Shown here one piece after another: positions 9,081-18,600 of a stretch of DNA of 36,928 bases (position 1 is the stretch's first letter; each line of letters begins with the position of its first letter). A program made the translations under genes and the position numbers. Source of the DNA: Bacteroidota bacterium (GTDB lineage Bacteria; Bacteroidota; Bacteroidia; Bacteroidales; UBA6013). The stretch is taken from positions 1 to 36,928 of the forward strand of contig JAIFMG010000006.1 of NCBI GenBank assembly GCA_020048645.1, given 5' to 3'. Below the pieces are notes generated by a model. That model was not told the DNA's origin and did not search any database. It saw nothing but the letters and a program-made list of their open reading frames with translations.

Positions 9081-10097
9081 TCAGAGCTCGAAGCTGACCT
9101 TCATGCCCTCGGTGCAGTTGCGGCACATGTCCACCTGCTGGCGCGATTGGAGAATCTGCTGGCGGAAGCGGTGGTAGGCCTGGTCGTCCCAGACTTGGGC
9201 CAGGGTGCTGGTCCCGAGCTGGCCCATCTTGTGCTGGGCGTCCTTGTCGAAGCAGCAGGGCACCACGCCGCCATCCCAGGTCACGACGGCCGAGTGCCAC
9301 ATCCGCCAGCAGTGGTTGGGCATCTTGTTCTTGATGCGGAACTTGCCGTCGGGGCCGCGCTCGTAGCGGCTGTACTTGGGGTTTTCGGGCATGAGCGGGC
9401 TGCCGTCCTCGAAGTCGTAGATCTGGGCGGTCTTGACCAGCACCTTGTCGATGCCGATCTCGCGGGCCAGGCGGCGGACCTCGGGCAGTTGGTGCTCGTT
9501 CTGGCGGACCACCAGGAACTGGAAGATCAGGTAGGGCGTCTTGGACTTGAGCTCCTGGCGCCAGCGGACGACGTTGCGGGCGCCTTCGAGGACCTTGTCG
9601 AGCTGGCCGCCGACGCGGTAGGCCTGGTAGCTCTCCTGGGTGGTGCCGTCGATGGAGATGATCAGGCGGTCGAGGCCGGACTCGACGGTGCGGCGGGCGG
9701 CCTTGTTGGTCAGGAAGTGGGCGTTGGTGGAGGTGGCCGTGTAAACTCCCTTCTGGCTGGCGTACCCGACCAGGTCGAGGAAGCGGGGGTGCAGGTAGGG
9801 CTCGCCCTGGAAGTAGAGGATCAGGTAGATGAGCTTGCGGTGGGTCTGGTCGATGATGGACTTGTAGAGCTCGAAGTCGATCTTGCCGGTATGGCGGGAA
9901 AACAGGCGCAGGCCGCTGGGGCACTCGGGGCAGTGCAGGTTGCACTGCGTGGTGGGCTCGATGGCCAGGCTGGCCGGGTCTCCCCAGAGCCGCTCGCGGC
10001 CGGTGAGGCGGGACAAGTGGTAGCTGCTCCAGACCTTGAGGTAGTTGGCGACCTTCTCGGGGGTGAGCTTGGCGGCCACGCGCAGGGCTTCGTTCAT
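9081..10097 (-). CDS. Radical SAM/SPASM domain protein
   Basis: The protein has 338 residues starting MNEALRVAAKLTPEKV. A longer frame to 10223 is Lys/Pro-rich and crosses the promoter region, so it is rejected. Cys52-x3-Cys56-x2-Cys59 (CNLHCPEC) is the radical SAM [4Fe-4S] motif, followed by YFQGEPYLHP (the GGEP-like SAM-binding segment). The C-terminal SPASM region has an NHCWRMWHS segment, PCCFDKDAQHKMG, and a final CRNC, the cysteine set for auxiliary clusters. Family members mature peptides or modify small molecules, and many sit in lipid or cell-wall pathways. There is no precursor peptide next to it. It is convergent with the SpoIIAA-like gene (14 bp apart) and divergent from dxs; the substrate is unknown. 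Confidence 0.85.
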   Translation of the reverse strand: MNEALRVAAKLTPEKVANYLKVWSSYHLSRLTGRERLWGDPASLAIEPTTQCNLHCPECPSGLRLFSRHTGKIDFELYKSIIDQTHRKLIYLILYFQGEPYLHPRFLDLVGYASQKGVYTATSTNAHFLTNKAARRTVESGLDRLIISIDGTTQESYQAYRVGGQLDKVLEGARNVVRWRQELKSKTPYLIFQFLVVRQNEHQLPEVRRLAREIGIDKVLVKTAQIYDFEDGSPLMPENPKYSRYERGPDGKFRIKNKMPNHCWRMWHSAVVTWDGGVVPCCFDKDAQHKMGQLGTSTLAQVWDDQAYHRFRQQILQSRQQVDMCRNCTEGMKVSFEL

Positions 10098-10145
10098 GGC
10101 GGGGTTTTGTTTTTTTGGGGGGATGTGTCGGGCCTCCCCCGCGGC

Positions 10146-10153
10146 ACAAAATA
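10146..10153 (-). promoter_or_regulatory. Candidate promoter core of the radical SAM gene
   Basis: On the minus strand this reads AAAGTCTTATTTTGTG around the core, almost identical to the AAAGTCTTATTTTTGG around the -7 box of the sensor operon at 5971-5978. It lies about 50 bp before the start at 10097. The leader then carries an A-rich run (CCCCAAAAAAACAAAACCCC) just before the ATG, as is common in Bacteroidota where A-rich leaders replace the Shine-Dalgarno sequence. Confidence 0.35.
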
Positions 10154-10329
10154 AGACTTTCGCGTCTGATTTTTCGCGCCAGGGCGCGTTTTGGGCAGAC
10201 TTTCCCCAAAGGCTGGCGGGCAAAAAGCCTATCTTCGCGCAGGTCCCCAGGCCGCGGGCGCACCTGCGCGCCCTGATTTGCGTTGTGGCAGGGAGACGAC
10301 GCCCAGCAGAAAAAATTCGCTGTGCGCAT

Positions 10330-10337
10330 TATCTTCG
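10330..10337 (+). promoter_or_regulatory. Candidate -7 box TATCTTCG of dxs
   Basis: TATCTTCG lies 34 bp before the dxs ATG at 10372. A second TATCTTCG occurs 100 bp upstream at 10230-10237 and could be an alternative promoter. Neither has a clear TTTG -33 element at 17-20 bp. Confidence 0.4.
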
Positions 10338-10371
10338 TAAATTTGCCAGAATCCTTTCAAAAGAGAACAAG

Positions 10372-12300
10372 ATGACACACAAAGCGGCAAGACTACTGGA
10401 CGGAATCCAACATCCGTCGGACCTGAGGAAGCTGGGCGAGGAAGACCTGGTGCAGGTGAGCAAAGAGCTACGGGACTTCATCATCGACTCGGTCTCGGCC
10501 AACCCCGGGCACTTCGGGGCCAGCCTGGGCGTGGTGGAGCTGACGGTGGCCCTCCACTACGTCTTCAACACCCCCTACGACCAACTGGTCTGGGACGTGG
10601 GGCACCAGGCCTACGGGCACAAGATCCTGACGGGCCGCAAGGACGTGTTCCACACCAACCGCAAGTATGGCGGCATCTCGGGCTTCCCCAAGCGCTCCGA
10701 GAGCGAGTACGACACCTTCGGGGTGGGGCACTCGTCCACGTCCATCTCGGCCGCCCTGGGCATGGCCGTGGCCGCCGGGCACCTGGGCCAGGAAAAGCGC
10801 CAGGTGGTGGCCGTCATCGGCGACGGCGCCATGACCGGAGGGCTGGCCTTCGAGGGCCTGAACAACGCCGGCATCCAGAAGTCGAACCTGCTGGTGGTCC
10901 TCAACGACAACAACATGTCCATCGACGCCAACGTCGGGGCCCTGAACGAGTACCTGGTGGACATCACCACTTCCAAGACCTGGAACCGCCTCAAGGACGA
11001 CGTCTGGAAAGCCCTGGGCCGCCTCAAGGGCACGCAGGTGCTCATCCAGAAGCTCGAGAACGCCATCAAGCACACCCTGCTCCGGCAGAGCAACCTGTTC
11101 GAGTCGCTGGGCTTCCGCTACTTCGGCCCCATCGACGGGCACGACGTGGTCCATGTGGCCAAGGTCCTCAAAGACCTCAAGGACATCCCCGGGCCCAAGC
11201 TGCTGCACTGCGTCACCAAGAAGGGGAAAGGCTACTCGCACGCCGAGCTGGACCAGACCAAATGGCACGCCCCCGGCCTGTTCAACAAGGAGACCGGCGA
11301 GATCTTCAAGGCCAAGACCAACGAGCCCCAGGCGCCCAAGTACCAGGACGTCTTCGGCAAGACCCTGCTGGAGCTGGCCGAGCAGAACGACAAGATCATG
11401 GGCATCACCCCGGCCATGCCCAGCGGCAGCTCGCTCAACATCATGATGAAGGCCATGCCCGAGCGCGCCTTCGACGTGGGCATCGCCGAGCAGCACGCCG
11501 TGACCTTCTCGGCCGGCCTGGCCACGCAGGGGCTGATCCCTTTCTGCAACATCTACTCCACCTTCATGCAGCGGGCCTACGACCAGGTCATCCACGACGT
11601 GTGCATCCAGAACCTCAACGTGGTCTTCTGCCTCGACCGCGGCGGCCTTGTCGGGGCCGACGGGGCCACCCACCACGGCGTGTTCGACATCGCCTACTTC
11701 CGCTGCCTGCCCAACATGATCGTCGCGTCGCCGCTCAACGAGATCGAGCTGCGCAACATGATGTTCACGGCCCAGAGCGCCCCCCGCGGGCCGTTCAGCA
11801 TCCGCTTCCCCCGCGGCAACGGCGTCCACCCGGTCTGGCAACTGCCCTTCGAGGAAGTGCCCATCGGCAAGGGGCAGATGCTCCGCGACGGGCAGGAGCT
11901 GGCCATCCTGAGCCTGGGCGCCATCGGCAACCTGGCCATCGACGCCTGCAACCAGCTCGACCTCGAAGACGGCCTGCACCCCGCGCACTTCGACATGCGC
12001 TACGCCAAGCCGCTCGACCAGGAGCTGCTCCACCAGGTCTTCCAGCGCTTCAGCAAGATCGTAACCCTCGAGGACGGCTCCATCCAGGGCGGCTTCGGCA
12101 GCGCCATCCTCGAGTTCATGGCCGACAACGGCTACTCCGCCCAAGTCCGCCGCCTGGGCGTGCCCGACCGCTTCGTCCACCACGGCACCCAGGAAGAGCT
12201 CTACGCCGAGTGCGGCTACGACACCGAGGCCATCCGCGCCACCGTCAAGCAGATGATGGCCCCCCGGCACGCCCGCGCCAAGGCCCACGTCGGAGTCTGA
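10372..12300 (+). CDS. dxs: 1-deoxy-D-xylulose-5-phosphate synthase
   Basis: The protein has 642 residues, the usual length. It condenses pyruvate and glyceraldehyde-3-phosphate to DXP with thiamine diphosphate, the first step of the MEP isoprenoid pathway, in the cytoplasm. Visible signatures: SANPGHFGASLGVVELTVAL (His47), WDVGHQAYGHKILTGR (His78), the TPP/Mg motif GDGAMTGG at 150-157 with LNDNNMSI about 27 residues on, DVGIAEQHAVTFSAGLA with the catalytic Glu, and DRGGLVGADGATHHGVFD. The start MTHKAARLLDGI is chosen because it fits the family N-terminus; the frame is open further upstream without similarity. A gldA-like gene follows 32 bp downstream, probably on the same transcript. Confidence 0.97.
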   Translation: MTHKAARLLDGIQHPSDLRKLGEEDLVQVSKELRDFIIDSVSANPGHFGASLGVVELTVALHYVFNTPYDQLVWDVGHQAYGHKILTGRKDVFHTNRKYGGISGFPKRSESEYDTFGVGHSSTSISAALGMAVAAGHLGQEKRQVVAVIGDGAMTGGLAFEGLNNAGIQKSNLLVVLNDNNMSIDANVGALNEYLVDITTSKTWNRLKDDVWKALGRLKGTQVLIQKLENAIKHTLLRQSNLFESLGFRYFGPIDGHDVVHVAKVLKDLKDIPGPKLLHCVTKKGKGYSHAELDQTKWHAPGLFNKETGEIFKAKTNEPQAPKYQDVFGKTLLELAEQNDKIMGITPAMPSGSSLNIMMKAMPERAFDVGIAEQHAVTFSAGLATQGLIPFCNIYSTFMQRAYDQVIHDVCIQNLNVVFCLDRGGLVGADGATHHGVFDIAYFRCLPNMIVASPLNEIELRNMMFTAQSAPRGPFSIRFPRGNGVHPVWQLPFEEVPIGKGQMLRDGQELAILSLGAIGNLAIDACNQLDLEDGLHPAHFDMRYAKPLDQELLHQVFQRFSKIVTLEDGSIQGGFGSAILEFMADNGYSAQVRRLGVPDRFVHHGTQEELYAECGYDTEAIRATVKQMMAPRHARAKAHVGV

Positions 12301-12332
12301 CCGCCCCACCCCACCCCACCAAAAGCCCGCCC

Positions 12333-13250
12333 ATGTCGATAGTCGTCGAAAACGTCAGCAAGCTCTACGGCCAGCAGAAGGCCCTCGACCAGGTCAGCTT
12401 CGAGGTGGCCTCGGGCCAGGTGGTCGGCTTCCTGGGCCCCAACGGCGCCGGAAAGTCCACCATGATGAAGATCATCACCTGCTTCATCCCCCAGAGCCAG
12501 GGGCAGGTCCTGGTCGAGGGCCTGGACGTGCGCCGCGACTCGCTCGAGGTGCGCAAGCGCATCGGCTACCTGCCCGAGCACAACCCGCTCTACCTCGAGA
12601 TGTACGTCAAGGAGTACCTGGCCTTCGTCGATTCGCTCTACGGACTGCCCGCCAAGACCCGCCCGCGGAGGGTGGCCCACATGGTGGAGCGCACGGGGCT
12701 GGCGCGCGAGCAGCACAAGCGCGTCGGGCAGCTCTCCAAGGGCTACCGCCAGCGCGTCGGCCTGGCCTCGGCCATGATACACGACCCCAAGGTGCTCATC
12801 CTCGACGAGCCCACCACGGGCCTCGACCCCAACCAGATCCTCGAGATCCGCGCCCTGATCGCCGAGCTGGGCCAAGAGAAGACCATCCTGCTTTCCACGC
12901 ACATCATGCAGGAAGTCGAGGCCATTTGCCAGCGGACCATCATCATCAACCAGGGCCGCATCGTGGCCAGCGAGCAGACCAGCGACCTGCGCCACGGACA
13001 GGACCACGACCGGCAGACCGTGCTGGTGGAGTTCGCCCAGACCATCGACGCCCAACTCTGGGAGCAGTCGGGCCTGGGCGCCAAGGCCCTGCCCCTGGAG
13101 GGCGGCCAGTGGCTCGTCGAAGCCTTCTCGAAAGAGGACATACGCCCGAAGATCTTCCAAATGGCCATCGACAAGGGCCTGACGGTGCTGGCCATGCAGA
13201 AGAAGGAGAAGAGCGTGGAGCAGGTCTTCCGCGAGTTGACCCGGCCTTAG
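12333..13250 (+). CDS. gldA: ABC transporter ATP-binding protein, GldA-like
   Basis: The protein has 305 residues. Walker A GPNGAGKST (about 35-43), a Q-loop region with IGYLPEHNPLY, the signature LSKGYRQRVGLA (about 134-145), Walker B VLILDEPTTGLDP, and the switch-His STHIMQEV. The DEPTTGLDPNQILEIR segment and the overall length fit GldA, the ATPase of the gliding-motility ABC transporter (GldA-GldF-GldG) in Bacteroidota. The conserved C-terminal EKSVEQVFRELT is typical of this branch. The gldF/gldG permease genes are not in the window, so a different export role is possible. It follows dxs closely and is closed by a strong terminator. Confidence 0.75.
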   Translation: MSIVVENVSKLYGQQKALDQVSFEVASGQVVGFLGPNGAGKSTMMKIITCFIPQSQGQVLVEGLDVRRDSLEVRKRIGYLPEHNPLYLEMYVKEYLAFVDSLYGLPAKTRPRRVAHMVERTGLAREQHKRVGQLSKGYRQRVGLASAMIHDPKVLILDEPTTGLDPNQILEIRALIAELGQEKTILLSTHIMQEVEAICQRTIIINQGRIVASEQTSDLRHGQDHDRQTVLVEFAQTIDAQLWEQSGLGAKALPLEGGQWLVEAFSKEDIRPKIFQMAIDKGLTVLAMQKKEKSVEQVFRELTRP

Positions 13251-13274
13251 CCGCCGCATCTTCCACCCCACCCC

Positions 13275-13317
13275 AAAAACAAACCCAAGGCTTTTGCCTT
13301 GGGTTTGTTTTTTCGGG
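13275..13317 (+). terminator. Intrinsic terminator after gldA
   Basis: AAACCCAAGGC (13281-13291) pairs with GCCTTGGGTTT (13296-13306) around a TTTT loop. Flanking A-run and T-run extend the stem to 13275-13312, and the T-run continues past the stem. It lies 25 bp after the gldA stop and can act in both directions because of the A-run on the other side. Confidence 0.9.
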
Positions 13318-13688
13318 GCATCGCATTCCAAGCTGCGTTCGGCGCACAAACCGACAGCGCCCGGCAAAATTTGGACTGTTCCGCCAATCCGCCAGGATTG
13401 TAGGAAGCGGAGCCAAGCCAAAGAAGTGAACCCTGCATCGCACGCTTGGCTGGCTACAACCATTTCATCCCTTCGGGATTTGCCCAATCCGTGCCGTAAG
13501 CCTGCCTTTTCATCCGAATTTCGCAGGATGATGGCAACTTGGCATCACCCTCGAAAGCAATTGGGCACAAAACATTGACATTCAAATCATTTCCAAATCT
13601 TCATTCTCATTGGTCCAAGCGTTTCATGACACAGGATCGAAAGTGGTTGCGTTCGCCCACGCGAGCCTCGGACGCTGGCGAACGCGCG
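13313..13688. other. Intergenic stretch with interspersed repeat
   Basis: This stretch separates the gldA terminator from the end of the GT87-like gene. It holds one copy of the interspersed repeat described separately (13396-13530). Near the right end is an inverted repeat, GCGTTCGCC (13649-13657) with GGCGAACGC (13677-13685), just past the GT87 stop codon; without a U-tract it is only a weak terminator candidate. No gene is seen. Confidence 0.5.
13396..13530 (-). repeat. Interspersed repeat, copy I (inverted relative to copy II)
   Basis: Read on the minus strand, this stretch shares blocks with 33908-34036 in the same order: CATCCTGCGAAATT, AATCCCGAAGGG-TG, a CTTCTT-GG-TGG-TCCGCTTCC stretch, and TCCGCTTCCTACAATC. 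The spacing is nearly the same (135 versus 129 bp). The CCCGAAGGGG/CCCCTTCGGG pieces can form small hairpins. Similar repeats occur in intergenic regions of environmental Bacteroidota as I recall, but this was not searched. Confidence 0.65.
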
Positions 13689-14870
13689 CTAGGCAGCTTG
13701 CCGCGTGGGAGAGTCCTCCTTTTTCAGCATCACCAAATCGTAAATGACTTTCAACCATATCAGAATGCAGGGAAATGCCTTCAAGACGTAGGGTCTGACA
13801 AACTCATCTCTCACATATTTCGGGAAAAGATCGGTTGGCGACAAGACCGTCAACACGAACGCGCCGACAAAGAGAATGATATTCAACCTGCTTTTCTCGC
13901 CTCGGACAAACCATAGCGCCACCCCGGTCATCGCGATGATGAAGGTCGGAGACTCCGCCTTGTGGTTGAAAATCACAATCCAGATCAGTATGGAAATCAA
14001 AACAAGATATTTGAAATCAAATTCACCATACATTTTTATCTTGTAAAATGGCAGCAAAAAAACGACTATGCCGAAGGCAACGATTGTATTTTTGTCAATT
14101 TCAATTGAAAACCAAGAATTTAGCCAGCCCATGACCGAATAGCCATAAGATGCCTCGTGGTCGTTGGCCAACATGTGCCAATAGCTACCGTAGAGTTTTG
14201 CATACTGCTCAAAATCAACGAAAAGAAATGGGATAGCCAGCAAAACACCTGACCAGAACAAGGCATACAAGGCCGATTTCCATTTCTTTGGATAAAAAAG
14301 GAAAAGAGCGAAGCCGACAATTCCAAACAGCTTCACGAACATCGAGGCAACGATGCAGAGTGTCGCCCAAAAAGTTTTGCCTCTTTCGAGAAAACCCAAC
14401 GAAAAGACCATCAAACCAGCGATGAGTCCGTTGGACTGCGCGTTTTGCATCGAGGTCATCAGTTCGATCACGATGATCGCCAAAACCAATCCCTTCTGGT
14501 AGGGACTCAATTTTGGCAAAAAATAGACAGCGGACAGCAAGACCATCGCGTTCAATAGATTCCAGAGGCTTAGCCCTAGCCAGTCTGGAAGAATATGGAA
14601 GACGCCAAAAAACACCGAGAAAGAAGGTGTGTATTTGAACAAGTCCCAATGCTCCAGCGGATACGAAGCATACAGGTCTTGACCGTTTTGAAGATGCTCG
14701 AAAGACTTCTCGAAAATGGTGTAATTGTTATAGTTGTTATAGACGAGGCCGCCTTCTACAAAGGTCTTTGTCCCTCTCAAGGAAAGAAGGCTGGCCGCCA
14801 AGGCGAACAGCACATAGACCATCGCGATCACACGCTTGTCTGACAATGTATTTTGCAATCTTTCCTTCAT
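13689..14870 (-). CDS. GT87 (DUF2029)-like polytopic membrane glycosyltransferase
   Basis: The protein has 393 residues starting MKERLQNTLSDKRVIAMVY. An upstream extension to 15083 is Arg/Pro-rich with poor coding signal and is rejected. About ten hydrophobic segments are visible, with the loop GQDLYASYPLEHWDLFKYTPSF after the first long loop, which fits the DLYxxYP...DxFKYxP motif of GT87/DUF2029 polyprenyl-phosphate-dependent mannosyltransferase-like proteins. These use a lipid-linked sugar donor at the membrane. The gene is strikingly AT-rich compared with all neighbours and stands alone between intergenic repeats, suggesting recent acquisition. The sugar and acceptor are unknown. Confidence 0.75.
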   Translation of the reverse strand: MKERLQNTLSDKRVIAMVYVLFALAASLLSLRGTKTFVEGGLVYNNYNNYTIFEKSFEHLQNGQDLYASYPLEHWDLFKYTPSFSVFFGVFHILPDWLGLSLWNLLNAMVLLSAVYFLPKLSPYQKGLVLAIIVIELMTSMQNAQSNGLIAGLMVFSLGFLERGKTFWATLCIVASMFVKLFGIVGFALFLFYPKKWKSALYALFWSGVLLAIPFLFVDFEQYAKLYGSYWHMLANDHEASYGYSVMGWLNSWFSIEIDKNTIVAFGIVVFLLPFYKIKMYGEFDFKYLVLISILIWIVIFNHKAESPTFIIAMTGVALWFVRGEKSRLNIILFVGAFVLTVLSPTDLFPKYVRDEFVRPYVLKAFPCILIWLKVIYDLVMLKKEDSPTRQAA

Positions 14871-15471
14871 GCTTTTGTCTGTATAGGTACACCATTCCTT
14901 CCGCCGCGTCCGATGCGGGGGCCAATGCGCAACCGGGCCTGCAAAAAACGGGCGCGCTCCGAAATCTGCCTCTTGCTGCCCAGCCAGCGGAGCGACAAGC
15001 CCAGAACCCCGGCCGCGGGCGGAGGCGGGCATCCGGAGGCCTTGGTCCTGGAAATCCGCATCGGGGAAGCCCGGCTTGCCCATCTGGCGTCCGGTGGCTG
15101 CGTTTGACTAAACCAAAGTACAAACTAAAGCTCGAATACCCAAGAGGCAGGGCGTTTTCTTTGCAAATGTCCGCGGTCGGTCGCCGCCCTCGCGGCGGGG
15201 GCGCGCCGTCCCAATGGGGCCGATGCAGGGTTGTGCGAAGCTCTGCGGCTTCGGCTTGTGGTTTTGCAATTCTTTTACAGCCCAGCTCGGGACAGTGAAC
15301 GATGCGAAGCTCGGCTTTGCGCGAAAAAGGCTCGGTAAAGCCTTGCCCGCCCCAGGACATGCTGGGGATACCTCCCGAAAATGAACATCCACAAGATTAC
15401 CCTCCCTTTGGGCATGGGGGTCGCCGGCAGCGGATCCTTGTTTGATTTCAGGTACGCCAAGCGTTGATTCG
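14871..15471. other. Intergenic region between divergent GT87-like and giant type IX cargo genes
   Basis: Some open frames cross this stretch, but their translations are Arg/Pro/Ala-rich without domains and overlap on both strands, so none is called. On the minus strand, TTTGTACTTTGG near 15111-15122 is a possible but poor promoter for the GT87-like gene, and would give a leader of over 200 bp. I see no RNA gene. Confidence 0.4.
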
Positions 15472-15494
15472 CTTGAACAATCCGACAGTTCAAG
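15472..15494. promoter_or_regulatory. Dyad CTTGAAC-N9-GTTCAAG upstream of the giant gene's promoter
   Basis: A perfect 7-bp inverted repeat with a 9-bp spacer ends 6 bp before the -33 TTTG at 15501. The spacing and position fit the binding site of a dimeric activator or repressor. No regulator gene lies nearby. Confidence 0.4.
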
Positions 15495-15500
15495 GTAAAT

Positions 15501-15529
15501 TTTGAAAAAATTTAAAAAATTTAACTTTC
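15501..15529 (+). promoter_or_regulatory. Bacteroidota-type promoter TTTG-N17-TAACTTTC
   Basis: TTTG at 15501-15504, then exactly 17 bp of A/T-rich spacer, then TAACTTTC at 15522-15529, which matches TAnnTTTG except for the last base. This is the best promoter in the window. It places the transcript start near 15536, so the in-frame ATG at 15502 lies inside the promoter and the ATG at 15640 is the real start, with a leader of about 100 bp. Confidence 0.75.
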
Positions 15530-15639
15530 TTTGCAAGATTGGTTCGCGTCGGATTTCATTTTCGCACGTAAACACAAAGGCAGGCACGAGAGCCTGCGGC
15601 GACACACGGAATTTTCACCCCATCAACCTTAGAAAGCGC

Positions 15640-18600
15640 ATGAAACATTTCCACAAAAGGCTTCTGGTGGCCCTGTTGGCATTGGCCAGCCTACCCGCCA
15701 TGGGACAGAGCCGCCACTGGGCGGCGATGATGGAAGACCCGAAGACGAACTTCCACGAAATCAAGGCTTCTTTCGAGGCGTACTGGTCGAACATCCCCGA
15801 GAGCGAGCGCAAGGGCAAGGGCTGGAAGCCCTTCATGCGCTGGCTAGAGTTCATGGAGCCGCGGGTGGGGCCCTCGGGCGAGCGCATCGACCCGAGCCTG
15901 GCCTTGCGGGAGTACGAGCGGTTCAAGGCCAGCTACCCCACGGACAAGTCGCTGACCGGCAACTGGACGCCCATGGGCCCGACGGCCCCGGGAGGCTCGG
16001 TGCCGAACGGATCGTTCCAGTCGCCAGGGGGCAGCGGGCGGGTGAACTTCATCGGCTTCGACCCGGGCTACAACGGCACGACCAACCGGACGATCTGGGC
16101 GGGCACGCCCTCGGGCGGCCTGTGGAAGAGCACGGACGGCGGCGGCGCATGGACCACGAGCACCGACCAGCTCGGCTCTATCGGCGTCTCGGGCGTTACG
16201 ATCGACCCGACGAACCCGAGCAACATGTGGATCGCCACGGGCGACTGCGAGGTGTCCGACACCTACTCGGTGGGCATCATGAAGAGCACGGACGGCGGAG
16301 CCAGTTGGCTGCCGACGGCCTTCGCGGTGAACCAGGCCAACAGCTACCGCATCACCACGCTGCTGATGGACGGGGACTCGCCCAGCCAGCAGATCGCGGC
16401 GTGCAACGGGGTCACGTACTACACCTCCGACGGCTGGACGAGCATGAGCGTGGCCGGCAACATGAACGGCAAGATCATCGACGACCTGGAGTTCAAGCCG
16501 GGCACGTCGGATGAGACGGTTTACGCCGCGGGCACGGACGGCACGGCGGCGCTTTTCCTGGTCTCTACGGACGGCGGGCAGAGCTTCACGGTGTCGGGCA
16601 CGGGCCTGCCGACCACGAACGTCTCGCGGATGGAGCTGGCCGTGAGCGCGGCGCAGCCCAACTACGTCTGGGCGCTGCTGGGCAAGGACGACGACCAGGG
16701 CTACCTGGGCCTCTACCGCAGCACCAACGGCGGAACGAGCTTCGCTTCGGTGAACCTGCCAACCAACAACGGGGGCAACCTGCTGGGCTGGTCTCCGACT
16801 TTCAACGACGACGGCGGACAGGCCTGGTACGACCTGACCCTGCAAGTGAACCCGGCCAACGCCAACGTCATCTACGTGGGCGGGGTCAACCTCAACAAGA
16901 GCACCGACGGCGGCAGCACCTGGACCTGCAACGGCTACTGGCTGAGCGGGGCCGGGTACAGCTACCTCCACGCCGACCACCACTACCTGGTGTACGCGCC
17001 CGGCTCGTCCACCCAGGTTTTCAGCGGCAACGACGGCGGCATCGCGGTGTCGAACAACGACGGAGTAAGCTGGACCGAAATCAACTCGAACATGGCCATC
17101 GCGCAGGTGGCGGCCTTCGGCACCTCGGCCAGCAACCCGGGCCTGATCCTCACGGGGATGCAGGACAACGGCACCAACCTGCTCCGAAACGGCGCGTGGA
17201 ACATCGTCAGCGGCGGAGACGGCTGCGAGGCCATCATCCACCCCACCAACGAAAGCATCATGTTCGCCTCCTACGTTCAGGGCCGCATCTACCGCTCGAC
17301 CAACGGCGGGGCGAGCTGGACCACGGTGAGCACGACCACCGGGGGCTGGATAACGCCCTACGTCATGGACCCCAACAACCCGAACATTATGTACAAGGGC
17401 AACTCGACGGTCCAGAAGTCCACGAACAACGGCGTGAGCTGGGCCAACGCGGGGGCCTTCGCCAGCCCGACGCTGGCCAGCTCGTACCCGGTTACCATGG
17501 CCATGAGCGCGGCCAACTCGAGCGTCATCTACGCGGCCAACAACCAGCAGATCTGGAAATCGACCAACGGGGCCACCTCCTGGACGGGCATCATCGGCAC
17601 ACTGCCCGTGAGCGAGGCCTACATCACCTACATCGGCGCCAACCCCAACGACGCCAACGACCTGACCGTTACCTTCTCGGGCTTCGTCAACGGCAAGAAG
17701 GTCTATCGCTCGACCGACGGCGGCGCGACCTGGACCAACCTCTCGCTGAACCTGCCCAACCTGCCTGTCAACACAGTGGTCTATGAGAAGAACAGCGCCG
17801 TGGACGCCCGCTACCTCGGCACCGACCTGGGCGTTTACTACACCGACAACAGCATGACGCAGTGGGCGGCCTTCGACACGGGCCTGCCGAACGTCATCGT
17901 GAAGGAGCTGGAAATCTTCTACCACCCGACCGACGCCTGCCAGAACCGCCTGCGTGCGGCCACCTACGGGCGGAGCGTCTGGGAATCGGACCTCTACGGC
18001 GCCACGGGCACCATGACGCTGGCCTCGACCACGGCCTCGCACCCGAGCACGGCCGTGGTTTCGCCAGGCACGGCCAACGCCCAGATGATGCGGCTCCAGG
18101 TCGAGACCAGCGGCTGCGGCACCACGCTGTCGGCCACGCAGTTCAGCTTCAGCACCAACGGTAGCACCGCGCCGGCCGCCGACATCGCCAGCGCCAAGCT
18201 GTTCTACACGGGCACCAGCGCCAGCTTCTCGACCGCGCAGCCCTTCGGCGCGGCCGTGGCCAACCCCAACGGCACGTTCAGCTTCAGCGGCGCGCAGAAC
18301 CTGGCCACGGGCATCAACAACTTTTGGCTGGTCTATGACGTGGCGGCGGGCGCCAGCCTGGGCAACGTCCTGGACGCCGAGTGCGCCAGCGTCACCATCG
18401 GCGGAAGCCCCGTCGCGCCCGTGCCCACCGCCCCCACGGGCAACCGCCCCATCGACGACCCTTGCGCGGCCGTAACGGCCTTCCCCTGGACCGAAGGATT
18501 CGAGGGCGCCAGCCTGCCCCAGTGCTGGAGCCAGGCCCCGGCAACGGGAGCGCCCAACTGGACCTACCTCTACGGCAACGGCGCCAGCAACCCCACGGTG

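Noticed and set aside
14768-15298. Open frames in the spacer before the giant gene
   Set aside because: Arg/Pro/Ala-rich translations with no domain; the frame also overlaps the GT87-like gene start.
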